Positions 54,418-64,000 of a stretch of DNA of 64,000 nt are shown here, piece by piece. The notes beneath the pieces are model-generated. The model was not told the origin of the DNA and did no database searches. It saw only the letters and a list, made by a program, of their open reading frames with translations. Each line of letters starts with the position of its first letter. Within the stretch, counting starts at the first letter, position 1. Source of the DNA: Zea mays. Lineage: Eukaryota; Streptophyta; Magnoliopsida; Poales; Poaceae. The position numbers and the translations under genes were made by a program. The stretch lies in NCBI RefSeq assembly GCF_902167145.1, contig NC_050101.1:131842990-131906989 (forward strand). The letters are read 5' to 3'.

Positions 54418-55177
54418 TATAGGTGTACATTCGGGCCGCCCGGCCCGGCTCGGCCAAGCCCGAAAAGGCCCGTATTGTTTGAATTTCGGGCCGGCCCATG
54501 GGCCTAGCCCTCGGCCCACGGCCCGGTCCGTAATTGCTTAAACGTGCCGGGCTTATTTCGGGCGGCCCGAAATTATAAAAGCCCGAAATTCACATTAGGG
54601 CCCGAAATTCAGTTTTTGGCCCAAAATTCATATTAGAGCCCTAAATTCAAAAAATTAATAAAACAAATAAAAGATAAGACAAATAAATTTGTACAAAATC
54701 AAACTTAATATTTGTATTAAAGTTACCACAGCTATGCAATGACTACCTCGCATTTTGTTAGAAGGAAAAAGAGTATAATCAGCTGTATACAAAGTTCGTA
54801 AGTTCAGTTTATTGTCTAATGTTCATAACAAAAGTAAAATTACATCACACAATCTAATTCAAAGATACAAAAAAACATCTAACTAGCATTATCTCTAGCT
54901 TTGTGTTCTTTATCAAGTATATGAAAGTGCGAAATGAAGTGTGGTTTTAATAAATATATGGGCCTTTTCGTGCCTCTATATGGGCCTTTTCGTGCCTGCC
55001 TTAAACGGGTCGTGCTCATGCCCGCCCATGGGCCGTGACCTCGGCCCAAACCCGGCCCGATATAACGGGTCGTGCCGGCCCGACACTAAATTATTTCGGG
55101 TCGTGCCGTGCCTGGGCCGTGCTTTTTTTTCGTGCTTCGGGCCGACCCATCAGGCCCGGCCCAAATGTACACCTATA
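54418..55177. mobile_element. hAT non-autonomous element
   Basis: 760 bp with terminal inverted repeats TATAGGTGTACATTCGGGCC at the left and the complement (one change) at the right, flanked by the exact 8-bp duplication ACCGCGGG (54410-54417, 55178-55185). An 8-bp target duplication and A/G at positions 2 and 5 of the terminus fit the hAT superfamily. It has GC-rich ends full of GGGCC words and an AT-rich middle without coding. It inserted into Tat-C about 170 bp upstream of the TATA box of the acidic gene. Confidence 0.9.
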
Positions 55178-55348
55178 ACCGCGGGTGTAATCATATCGTC
55201 CAAGCAATTGACTTGAGTCCCAATAGGTGTCGTGTTACGTGAAACGGCGTTAGCTGCCTGACTTGTTTCCAGACGAATTGAATTGCTTATTGAATATTTG
55301 CGACTGTTCAGTGACCGTGGTAGGAGATGAGCGGTTGCCTTCTTCCTC

Positions 55349-55356
55349 TATAAATA
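55349..55356 (+). promoter_or_regulatory. TATA box of the antisense acidic gene, Tat-C
   Basis: TATAAATA in the context CCTCTATAAATAGAGC, 92 bp before the ATG at 55441. Confidence 0.7.
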
Positions 55357-55440
55357 GAGCGCTTGCTTCACTGGCGTCTTCACACACCTCTATGTCGTTT
55401 GTTGCTTATTCTCCTCTTTTCTCTTCTCTTCTATTCCACC

Positions 55441-55899
55441 ATGGGCAAGAGCAAGAAAGGCGGAAGTTCGTCGCACCACTCTGGCGACAAGCGGAAGCGC
55501 GAGCCGAGCCCTCCCTCGGAGGACTTCGGTGATTCCGAGTACTCGGAGGAGGAGTTTTCCTCCGAGTCCGAGGGGTCGCCGGTCTACACCTCTCCCCCGG
55601 TATCGTCCGATGACTCGGACGATTCCCAGGGGATCGCCGCCGAGGTGTGGACATACATCCGGGCTGTCGAGTGCTCCGGGCTCGAGGGCTCGGATGAGTC
55701 GGAGGTCTCCTCGGACGAGGAGAACTCCTCTGACTCGTCCGAGGAGGAGAGCGGCGGTGACGGCGACGATGGAGGCGACGGTGGTGGTGACGGCGACGGC
55801 GACGGTGGCAAGGGCGACGACAAGGGCGACGACGATGGTGGCGACGGTAAGAGCGGCAGTGGAAGTAGCAAGGCCAGTGGCAAAGCGCCACTGGCTTAA
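55441..55899 (+). CDS. antisense small acidic protein, Tat-C
   Basis: 152 residues, homologous to 50822-51271: MGKSKKGG, KRKREPSPPSEDFGDSEY, GIAAEVWTYIRAVE, then acidic and Gly/Asp-rich repeats, ending SGKAPLA. The frame is intact although the downstream large gene in Tat-C is broken. It reads opposite to the Tat-C gag-pol direction. Confidence 0.75.
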   Translation: MGKSKKGGSSSHHSGDKRKREPSPPSEDFGDSEYSEEEFSSESEGSPVYTSPPVSSDDSDDSQGIAAEVWTYIRAVECSGLEGSDESEVSSDEENSSDSSEEESGGDGDDGGDGGGDGDGDGGKGDDKGDDDGGDGKSGSGSSKASGKAPLA

Positions 55900-56414
55900 A
55901 TATTAGTATAGATAAGTAGTAGAAGTAGTATTAGTAGAATGATGTAGTAGTAGTTAGTAGTATACTGTAGTGTAGGTAGTAATGTAATGTAGTAATGTAA
56001 TGTATCGAAAAATGGGAAGAAGACCATCTCATAATGAGTCGGTCTTTAAGTTTGTGGAAGGACTTCCCCTTTTATATAATGAAGAAAACTTCGGCTTGTT
56101 CTGTGCATATCTTTTGCCCTTTCCATCGTTCCTTTATAGTCGATCGACAACTTGTATTTGTGCCCAACGCAGCCGTTGTTCTCAGAGATAACGCTCGAGT
56201 AATGACTTGTAATTGATGCGTCGTACTTAATTCTGCCTGCATTTATGTAGAGAAAAAAACGACAGAGTTATGGCCGGTGTCTTCAGAGGTTACCCCATTT
56301 ATATCACGTCACCACACGGCTCTGCGTTTTGAGCCCTAGCCCCACTTTTTTGCCTCCGAACATCCTCTGTTTTCCTTTGATTCCGCTTCCGCTCAATCCA
56401 CCGACGAGGTTGCG
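55900..56414 (+). other. Tat-C spacer between the two antisense genes
   Basis: About 500 bp with a TAGTAG-rich stretch (55900-56000) similar to the trinucleotide-rich DNA after the Tat-B acidic gene (50720-50810), possibly its 3' UTR. ATTTATATCACG near 56289 may be the TATA of the second gene. Confidence 0.4.
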
Positions 56415-58737
56415 ATGGCGCCCAAGCGGAAGAACCAGAGTTCTGCTGCTGCGGTCATTCCTCCTATTGATCTCAACAGCCAATTGCCTTTCGCAGGTAA
56501 TCATATGTCTGTTGTTTCCGAGTCGGATCTTCTCCACCTTATCGTTGTTGGAGTTCTTCCTTCGAAGGAGCTTTGCTCTTGGCGGATTTGCCGTGGGGTT
56601 ACTGTCCCGACAGAGGATACCCACGAGTCCGTTGTTTACATCCCTTTTCTCATCCGCGGCCTTGCTCTTCCCATTTCCCCCTTCTTTCACGGTCTCCTTG
56701 ACTTTTACAATCTAAATCTGACTCACCTGAATCCCAACTCTATTCTGCAAATTTCCGTCTTTGTTCATCTGTGCGAGGCCTACCTTGGAATTCTTCCTCA
56801 CTTCAGTTTGTGGAAGTACTTGTATCACTGTCGTCCTAGGATGGCTGGGGGCAGCACCAGCTCGTGGGCGGTGTGAGTCTGGAGATGCGGGCCGGGAGGA
56901 AGACAGAATACCTTGATATCCCACTCAAGGATAGCATTAAAGGATGGCGTTTGGAGTGGTTCATTGTGGAAAACTATGGCAAGTCCCTCCCCTCGGTCAG
57001 GGAGACAGCAGGATGTTCGTACTCCAAGTTGGATTGAGTCTCCTACAGACTTGGAGATAACAGAAGCCAAGGTTCTGCTTGCTGAAATTTGTTTATTGAA
57101 GGAGAGAGGTCTGACCGTTGAAGCTGTGGTTGCAGACTTTGTTTTTAAGAATATTCAGCCACTGAAGAACAGAGCATACCCAGCTTATTTGTATAGCGGT
57201 GTCACCGACTCAACCCGGGTTACCAACAAGAGGATTCCTGTTGTGGATTTGGTGAGCCGACTATAGATGATCCTGAGAGGCAAAGTATCAAATATTGGTG
57301 CTCCTGTTGCATATTCTACTTGGAATTTGCCAGCTTATAAGTCCTTTTTCAATTTTGTGTCCAATCCTCCTGTTGGTGATAGTGGTTTGGGTTTTAGAGT
57401 GCGACCCTCTCCCAAAGATATTGAGGTCCTGGTTGCTTCACTTGGTGATCTTCCCAATGATGAGAGGCAAGTTCACTTTGAAATGCCTACGAGTCCAGGT
57501 GATGCAGAGATAAGTGCTATGCTGGACATGTTGGCTGGGGATTCTTCTTACTCGGTCCCTGCTGAAACAATGGCTGTTGCAACTATCCTAGAGCTTGAAA
57601 AAATCGTAGATACTCGAAGGCCTGAGGGTACTCACCCGAAACGTCTCCGCTAGGTCAGTCATCCAATTGCACCTGCCGAGGGGAAGAAAAAGAAAAAGAG
57701 ACGACTTCGACGAGTGTCTTGGACCAGGATGCTGGCCCTTCTGCTCCTGCTGCTGAAGAAGTACTGGTGGAAATCTTTACTGGAGCTGATCCCAATGGGT
57801 GTGACCCTGCTGATGCTGATCCCAATGGGTGTGACCCTATCAGAGCTGATCCCAATGGGTGTGACCCTACCAGAGCTGAACCCAATGGGTGTGACCCTGT
57901 GTCGTTTATTATCCGTATTGTTGACGAGGACGAAGAAGAAGAAGAGGAAGTCCCATTAATTCGGAAGAACAGTCGGCGTTACAGAGTCAGCGGGGGGAGT
58001 AGCGATATTCCTTCTCCAGCTCTGTCTGTTCTTGTTGGTCTGCAACAATTATCCATAGCAAATTTTGATCAGGCTCTCGAGGATGTTGTTCCTGAAGATC
58101 TGCTGTTAGAGCCAACTGATGGTGATATGATGGATGTCTGCTCTAACACTCCAGATGTGGGATTAGAGGTATCCCGGGAAGCGTCTCGTGCATCATCGAC
58201 CTTGGAAGGCGGTCTTCGGAGCCAAGAGGTTGGTCAAGGTCGCTCAATTCCCATGGAGGTGACTAAGAATCCTTCAGCCTTAGAGGTGGCTGTTGCAGAG
58301 AACCCAGTCTTCAAGGGTGGTGCTGGCGGTTGCCTAGCCCCCAAGGGTGTTGCCGGTAATGATCCGGCTCGGGTGGGTAGCGCAAGCTACAACCCAGCCC
58401 CCGAGGGTGTTGTTGGTGATGATCCGGCTTCGATGGGCAGTGCGGGCTGCAACCCAGCCCCCGAGGGTGTCCGAGCGGGCTCCTCTTCTCATACCTCCAT
58501 GGATGTCCATGTCGGGTCTTCTCCACCACATTCTGATGGCATAATAGCAGCGCATGCTTCAAATGAGGAAGTCGCCTTAGAGGTCGGCGCACCGGATGCT
58601 AGAGTTATGATCCTGCTAGTGGTGTTGAATTGATCCCTGGTGATGTTCTTCAGATTGCCCCGGTTGATATTCCTTCATCGAGCCACCACCTAGCTTCTCG
58701 TGACTTAGGATTTCCTTCGTTCTTCTCTAATCTTCAG
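56415..58737 (+). pseudogene. antisense spliced gene, Tat-C copy, exon 1
   Basis: Homologue of Tat-B exon 1 (MAPKRKNQSS start, LCSWRICRGVTVPTEDTHES, HLNPNSILQISVFVHLCEA). It is broken by small deletions near 56850 and 56993, a TAG at 57264-57266 (where Tat-B has Glu) and a stop near 57651. A four-copy coding repeat around DPNGCDP lies at about 57787-57900. The donor CTTCAG|GTAATT at 58737 matches the Tat-B intron 1 position. Confidence 0.75.
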
Positions 58738-58812
58738 GTAATTTGGCTTTTCCTGTTCTGGCAATACTTCTGGCAAATTACTGTCTTTGTACTCATTTGT
58801 TTTTAATATCAG

Positions 58813-59706
58813 GCTTTGGTCGACGGGATGGCTGGTCAATTGAGATCACAAGGTGCCTCTATCCCAGAAGGAGCTCTGTCTCTGACGCAATGGAATCTGT
58901 TGCTGCTTCAGAAGCAGATATCTGATTTGAAAATGTCAAATGCTGGTTAGTGTCTTTGTTTCTTCCTTGGCTGATTGATTAGTCTGTTTTTAACTGTGTG
59001 TCCTTCTTCAACTGTTTTTTGTTAGATATGGCTCGGTAGTACTCTGAAACCGAGGAGAAGTATTCCCAAGGTCGGATTGATCTGGCTCGGGTTTCTGCTT
59101 CCTTAGACGATGCCAATTCTTTGAAATCCTCTCTTAGTGCTCAGCTTGACTCTGAAAGGGCGGCTAACGAGGTAAGCTTACTTGACTTTCTCTGTTGTGT
59201 TTTTACTACTTACTGGATGCTTGAGAGCTGATTCTTGTCTGTAGGAGGAGAAACGGGTACTTGCCGCTTCTCGCGGTAACCTTGATAGGTTGTATCGTGA
59301 CGCTAGCAATTCTCTGGCCGTCTTGGAGAGGAGCCACCGTTTTACCATGGCAGATTTGGATCATCACCGTCACAAGCTGCAAGTATCCCAGGATGAGGTC
59401 CTTCGTCTTAGGAAGTTGGTGTCGAGCAAAGATTCTGTCATCAAGGATCTGCGCGCCTCCAAGAGATCAGTCGTCCAGGAGCTAGAAGCCGCTCGACTGG
59501 CTACCAAGGTTGCAGAAGACAATTCCACCATTCTGAAGGCTCAGCGCGACAAGGCTATGGATAAAGCCATTCGCGCGGGGCAAATCTTGATGAGAAGGCC
59601 GGGCGTAGTTTTTCCTGATGATATAGTTGCCGATGTCAAAGCTGCTCCTGACTCCTCGAGTCGTCCTTCTTCATCGGTTGCTCCTGAGAAAGACATTGCC
59701 AAGTAG
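58813..59706 (+). pseudogene. antisense spliced gene, Tat-C copy, exons 2-4
   Basis: Exon 2 at 58813-58945 (133 bp), exon 3 at 59026-59171 (146 bp), exon 4 at 59245-59706 (462 bp), separated by GT...AG introns of 80 and 73 bp (intron 1 is 58738-58812, 75 bp). Exon 4 retains YRDASNSLAVLERSHRFTM and DKAMDKAIRAGQILM, ending PEKDIAK. Splice positions agree with Tat-B. Confidence 0.75.
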
Positions 59707-59879
59707 AAATATTGAATACATTCGTGAGCTATATGTGTGTGTGATCAATGTGTCCGAATATTGAATGCTATTTTTGTTTTCTGTTGTTGGATTTCAATAG
59801 TTGTTATGATTGCAGAAGTAAATGTCGTGTACTGGTTTTGAAACTTTTTCCTATTTTATGCTAATTGATTAGCTAATGA

Positions 59880-60567
59880 GGCATAGAGATCGCCCTAAGA
59901 TGAGTGGTCGTAAGCATGTTTATACTAGGTCGAGCAGGCGTGAGCATGTTGCACCGTCTTAAGTCATTGCCGACTTAAGCCGATTGCTCCGTTAGTAGGG
60001 TATAGTGGTCACCCTAAGTTGAGTAAACGTGAGCATGTTGCACCGTCTCAATTCACTGCTGACTTAAGCCAATTGCTCCGTTAGTAGGGTATAGTGGTTA
60101 CCCTAAGTTAAGTAAGCATGAGCATGTTGCATCGTCTTAAGTTGCTGCCGACTTAAGTCGATTGCTCCGTTAGTAGGGTATATTGGTCACCCTAAGTTAA
60201 GTAAGCGTGAGCATGTTGCACCGTCTTAAGTCGCTGCCGACTTAAATCGATTGCTCCGTTAGTAGGGTATAGTGGTTACCCTAAGTTAAGTAAGCGTGAG
60301 CATGTTGCACCGTCTTAAGTCGCTGCCGACTTAAGCCGATTGCTCCGTTAGTAGGGTATAGTGGTCACCCTAAGTTAAGTAAGCGTGAGCATGTTGCACC
60401 GTCTTAAGTCGCTGCCGATTTAAACTGATTGCTTCGTTAGTAGGGTATAGTGGTCACCCTAAGTTAAGTAAGCGTGAGCATGTTTCACCGTCTTAAGTCA
60501 CTGCCGACTTAAAACGATTGCTCCGTTAGTAGGGTATAGTGGTAACCCTAAGTCGAGTAAGCATGCA
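59880..60567. repeat. 89-bp tandem array, Tat-C
   Basis: Seven to eight units with an 89-bp period (GTTAGTAGGG at 59991, 60080 and so on), the reverse complement of the Tat-B unit. The palindrome is CTTAAGTCG-CTGC-CGACTTAAG, with base changes in some units (for example near 60041 and 60410). Confidence 0.9.
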
Positions 60568-60674
60568 GATTGATAATAAATAGTTCGAGTGCCCTTGAGA
60601 ATGAAGTCTTTTTATTGATGATGTATTTTCTGATTACAGAACACAATGCTGCCCCGATAGCTTTTGAAATCTAG

Positions 60675-60892
60675 CTAGGGGTAAAACTTCCTGAGATGCT
60701 CTATATTCCATGAATTCCCTATTTCCGTGCCATCCATTTGAGTAAGTCGATATGATCCTGGTCGAGTGACTTCTGCTACCATGAATGGCCCTTCCCATAG
60801 TGGCGACAATTTGTGTCGTCCTTCCCCCGTTAGAATTCAGCGAAGGACCAAGTCTCCCACTGCGAAGGATCGATGTCATATGGCCTTATCAT
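60675..60892 (-). pseudogene. Tat-C integrase C-terminal fragment
   Basis: The minus-strand frame starts at YHDKAI and has AVGDLVLR, GRHKLSPLWEGPF, EVTRPGSYRLTQMDGTE and EHLRKFYP, ending TAG at 60675-60677. It matches Tat-B 44660-44885. It carries TGA at 60876-60878 and 60837-60839, where Tat-B has Arg codons. Confidence 0.85.
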
Positions 60893-62270
60893 GATAGGTG
60901 CCTTGGAAGTTCCCCACAAAATCTCTTTGAGGTCAGCCCAGTTTTGAATGCAGCCAGGCCTCATGTTTTCCAACCACGCCCGCGCCGAGTCTGCCAGACA
61001 TAGGGGGAGGTTTCAGATTATGAAATCATTGTGATTCACTCCTCCTGCATGGCACGCTAGTCGATAATCCCCTAGCTAGAGACTAGGGTTTGACTCTCTT
61101 GAATATTTCGTGATATTGGTGGGTGCCCTGTATCGTTGCGATACCAGTGCTCGAAGCTTACGATGGCTGAAAGCCCGAGGCCCCAGTGGCGGCGGGCTCC
61201 GGCTCCCATCGGTGTCCAAACGGCCTCCACGACGCTGTTTGTATCGATAGGAGCCACCCGACCCATCACATCCCTCCTCCCTAGTCCCATGGCCAGGCAC
61301 GCTCCGCGCGTTTTGACTTGCCTTTTAGGGTTGGCGAGGTGGGACCCACGCCACGCTTCCTTCAAGCTCGATAGGTTGTCACAACGTGGCATCGTTTGTT
61401 GTTGGCATGGACGTGATGTAGCGGTTAGTCTATGGTTCGTGACGCCAAGACATGGAGCTCTCGGCTTGTTACTGCATAACAAGACCAAGGAGGTCTCAGA
61501 TCTCCTGGTGGGTCTTCCATTCGCTTGGTGTTTCCGCCTTGGGGAGCTTGTCCAGAAGCGCGACAGTAGCTGCAACATTTTGGCTCGCCTGGGGAAACGC
61601 GGTGTTGTGCCCCTGCCATAAACCAGGCAATGGTGGGCCTTTGTCATCGTGGGGCATTGTCGTCCCACCACTTGGTGTGGTCGCCTCGTTACCCCCATAG
61701 GTTTCCTTATCTTTTCGCCGCGCGGGCTGCTCGCTCCACAAGAGGCTAGGGCCCAATGGCAGCTCCTGGGGAGGCAGATTGAGTTGAGGCGGGGCGGACA
61801 CCATGGTGCGCTCCATGATGCTGCACGAGTTCTCACCTAGGCTCCCCACGCGGGGGAAGTGATCTCTCGTGGTATTGGATGCAAGGCATTCATGACCAGG
61901 GTCTCATCTTCCCTCGCTAGGTAGGGACATGAGTCCTTCTACCATCCCTGACAAGAGGATATCCAGGAATGAGTCCCGGATGTGATCCAGTACTCCTACT
62001 ACCTCAATACGAGCGGGTGGTGGCGAGCCCTATGACCCATGGTACTCCTATGGTGGGTCGAGTCAGAGGTCGTCGAGACTTCCGGCTATGTTGGGGAAGT
62101 CGATTGCCAAGGTAGACGGGGCTTACGAGGCCCTCACCATCTCTCCTTCTTTGTTGACGATGAAATCCAGAATCCTGAAGCGAATGGTCGTCCCAGGAGT
62201 CCGGACCACACCATTGTCATTGCCAGCCATCCAGAACTTGGATGATCTCGTCGCGGAACACGCAAGCCCT
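60893..62270 (-). pseudogene. gag: element H gag, truncated
   Basis: Minus-strand Gag-like motifs: ITKYSRESNPSL, LGDYRLACHAGGVNHNDF, NLPLCLADSARAWLENM, GCIQNWADLKEI, a Tat-type capsid pattern like Tat-A's. TAG at 61076-61078 falls where Tat-A has Trp (LWLADYRLAC) and TGA at 61013-61015 where it has Arg (IIRNLPL). A one-base loss follows near 60915. The sequence then passes into the Tat-C integrase end. The N-terminal part (61300-62270) is degenerate. Confidence 0.7.
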
Positions 62271-62285
62271 CTACCTGGCACGCCA
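62271..62285 (-). promoter_or_regulatory. element H primer binding site
   Basis: The complement reads TGGCGTGCCAGGTAG directly inside the LTR, matching the Tat-A and Tat-B sites. Confidence 0.65.
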
Positions 62286-62287
62286 AA

Positions 62288-63396
62288 TATCGGTGTTTCG
62301 TACCTCACTCCGACAAGTAAATTTACTGTGCGCGTTCCGAGCTCTAGAGGGTGTGCGCGGAGAGCGCAAGATTTATATTGGTTCAGACAGAACGTCCCTA
62401 CACTACTAACATTGTTGATGATCAAACTCGTAGTAGGGGTAACATGCAGTCGAAAGAGGGAGGAGAGCCTCCCAAATCTCTTATCGGGTAGAAGTGGATC
62501 TTATAAGATGTAAGGTGGAGTCTTATATATGTCTTGGCATGGCGGGGCTCTGACCTCCTGGTCCTCGTTGGCCTAGTGGGTTCGTCTCCATCTAAAGGCG
62601 TCCGGTCGTCTCCCCGCATGTCCTTCTTCTTTTGTCAATCAGTCGATCTTTCTCCGCCCCTTGCCCTAAGGCGACCCTCTCCCTTTTATAGGTCGGGAGA
62701 GGGGTCGTCCATCGGTGTCTTCTCTAGGAAGGAGCCATAAGGCAGGGATAAAACCAGTGCTTTACCCCCCGGTGAGTCCAGCCATACTCGTAGGGCCCGG
62801 GGCTATCTAGCTGTCGCTTATTTATCGTGATGGATGATGTGGGTGCGAAGATGGTCCTTAGCGCCATCATCTGGGCTACATCGATCCCTGGCTTCCGTAG
62901 CCTTGGGCTCGGCACGGCCCATTGTGTAATGCCCTGTGAGAGGTCTGCACACTCAGACCTAGTCCTATAGGCCATAAGTGTGCCACAGGACAAGGGGCGC
63001 GTGGGTCATTAATGCGTCGCAGTCCGGGGATTAGTAGGTCATGAGTGCTATGCGACCCAAGGGGTCCATAGGTTATGAGTGGGAAGCGGAGTGGAGCCAT
63101 GCTGTGGCTCGGTGTCAGTCATGGTTAATGCCGCCAGTCATTTATGGCAGGTTAGTTCAGGGCCGCGTGTGGGATCCACTCGAGTGATTCACTTCCGACA
63201 CACCCATCCTCCCTTGTCAAGCTCTGCCACGCCCAACCCCGGGCTCGATGCCATGAGATTCGACCGTGGGTGGGTCCTTCCAGGGTTGGCGCACCTGCCT
63301 CTTTGAGTGACTAACGGGCCCCAACGATCAGGGGCTCTTTCCTGAGCGCGCTCACTGACCGGTGGGTCCTAGGATTTGGGGGTCATTCCCCCAACA
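62288..63396 (-). repeat. element H 5' LTR
   Basis: Plus-strand start TATCGGTGTTTCG (a changed TGTCGG) and end CCCCCAACA. The primer binding site and gag lie to its left, so it is the 5' LTR of a minus-strand element. It shares its first 230 bp with 30971-31201. The ORFs inside are chance. Confidence 0.75.
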
Positions 63397-63549
63397 ATAT
63401 TCGATACACGATAACCTATATTTACACCCGAAAAGATCTGTATTTGTATTCGTATCCGAAGGTATCCATTTTCGAATTCAAATCCGAATAAAAATTTGAA
63501 AAATATGGTTTTGATGATATCCGTCCGTATTCAATCCGATCACACCCCT
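63397..63549. mobile_element. hAT-like terminus
   Basis: The complement of the end reads TAGGGGTGTGATCGG, a start typical of plant hAT elements, followed by dense 'tatccg/cgaata' subterminal motifs. The H insertion appears to interrupt it at 63396. Confidence 0.5.
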
Positions 63550-63704
63550 AACAATCACTCTGCACAAGTGCCACACTGCCAAAAATGGATTCCTAGTGAT
63601 ATATTTTTATTAGGAAAAGTATTTTTATAAGATTAACTTAAGTTTTTACGAGGATTTGTAAATTTCATCTAGCAAACAACCACTATTGCCATGTTTAAAC
63701 AATA

Positions 63705-63875
63705 CTCCCTCCATCCCCAATTAAAATTCATTTTGTCTTATTAATGGATTCATACAATAATTAATGTATATGTTCTATATATGTGTCTAGATTTATCATC
63801 ATCCATTTGAATATGGTCATAGAAATCAAGAGCTGCAATAACTAATATTTTTTAACTATTTTGGGACAGAGGGTG
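63705..63875. mobile_element. Stowaway MITE (Tc1/mariner)
   Basis: 171 bp starting CTCCCTCCATCCCC and ending GGGACAGAGGGTG, flanked by TA on both sides (63703-63704 and 63876-63877). The interior is AT-rich without coding. Confidence 0.85.
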
Positions 63876-64000
63876 TAACAAACAAATAAAATGAACTAGA
63901 TTAGAAGAAAAAATGTATTCTTCAACTTAACATAGACTCGAAAGTTTAGAAACATGTACTTAGGGAAATTATATCGACATGGGTGCTGATCTCAAGTAAT

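Larger units (their letters stand above)
53407..60892 (-). mobile_element. Tat-C internal region, 5'-truncated
   Basis: The 3' part of a minus-strand Tat element related to Tat-B: hairpin modules, acidic gene and large antisense gene (on the plus strand), 89-bp array and integrase end, in mirrored order to Tat-B. The rest of pol, gag and the 5' LTR are missing; at about 60892 it joins the gag of element H. It contains a hAT insertion (54418-55177). Confidence 0.85.

Noticed and set aside
61072..61849. 254- and 117-codon minus-strand ORFs and opposing plus-strand ORFs
   Set aside because: They run out of frame with the Gag motifs of element H; the true frame is the one with LACHAGGVN and ARAWLENM.

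Overview
The window looks like intergenic DNA from a large grass genome, most likely maize (Zea mays) or a close relative. Almost everything is nested LTR retrotransposons of grass types: Opie/Ji-like Ty1/copia, Tat-lineage Ty3/gypsy with an extra archaeal-type RNase H, and chromoviruses. There are also CACTA, hAT, Stowaway and possibly Helitron DNA elements. I see one convincing intact host gene (an arabinogalactan peptide, 28630-28827, minus strand) and one captured fragment of a Fes1/SIL1-like Hsp70 nucleotide-exchange factor (25450-25865, minus). There are no rRNA, tRNA or CRISPR features.

Layout. 1-17033: old Ty1/copia remnant (RNase H end, then LTR), holding a solo LTR (1252-15977, TSD ATGTA). 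That solo LTR is split by a complete Tat retrotransposon, here called Tat-A (1660-15753, minus strand, TSD ATACT). 17034-20146: degraded CACTA-type element with its right terminus. 20147-28500: AT-rich region with a candidate Helitron 3' end, internal duplications and the Fes1/SIL1 fragment. 28500-29400: arabinogalactan-peptide gene with TATA box and poly(A) signal. 29400-30970: AT-rich DNA with a roughly 338-bp tandem repeat. 30971-37927: LTR fragment of family H, a Del/Tekay-like LTR, and inside it a rearranged chromovirus (pol end, LTR, gag, protease, partial LTR). 37928-60892: Tat-C, minus strand and 5'-truncated. Its 3' LTR is split by Tat-B (38202-53050, plus strand, complete, TSD GGTGC), a relative inserted in the opposite orientation. 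60893-63396: gag and 5' LTR of element H, joined to the Tat-C integrase end at a short microhomology. 63397-64000: hAT terminus and a Stowaway MITE.

The most interesting material is in the 3' halves of the Tat elements. Tat-B and Tat-C each carry a two-gene cassette on the strand opposite gag-pol. One gene encodes a small acidic protein and has its own TATA box. The other is a four-exon gene for a 'putative gypsy type transposon' (PF04195-like) protein with a C-terminal coiled coil. Intron positions and GT-AG sites agree between the two copies, and in Tat-B the spliced frame is intact (1,008 codons). The second gene is flanked by tandem arrays made of hairpin-forming units. Next to the 3' LTR, repeated hairpin plus TCGGGGGCT (polypurine-like) modules occur in all three Tat elements, with different stem sequences that still pair.

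In both complete Tat elements gag-protease and reverse transcriptase share one frame, separated by an amber codon at the same place (AAA-TAG-GAA). The Tat-A gag-pol frame has no frameshift but eight further nonsense codons, nearly all explainable as C-to-T changes, which fits decay of methylated DNA.
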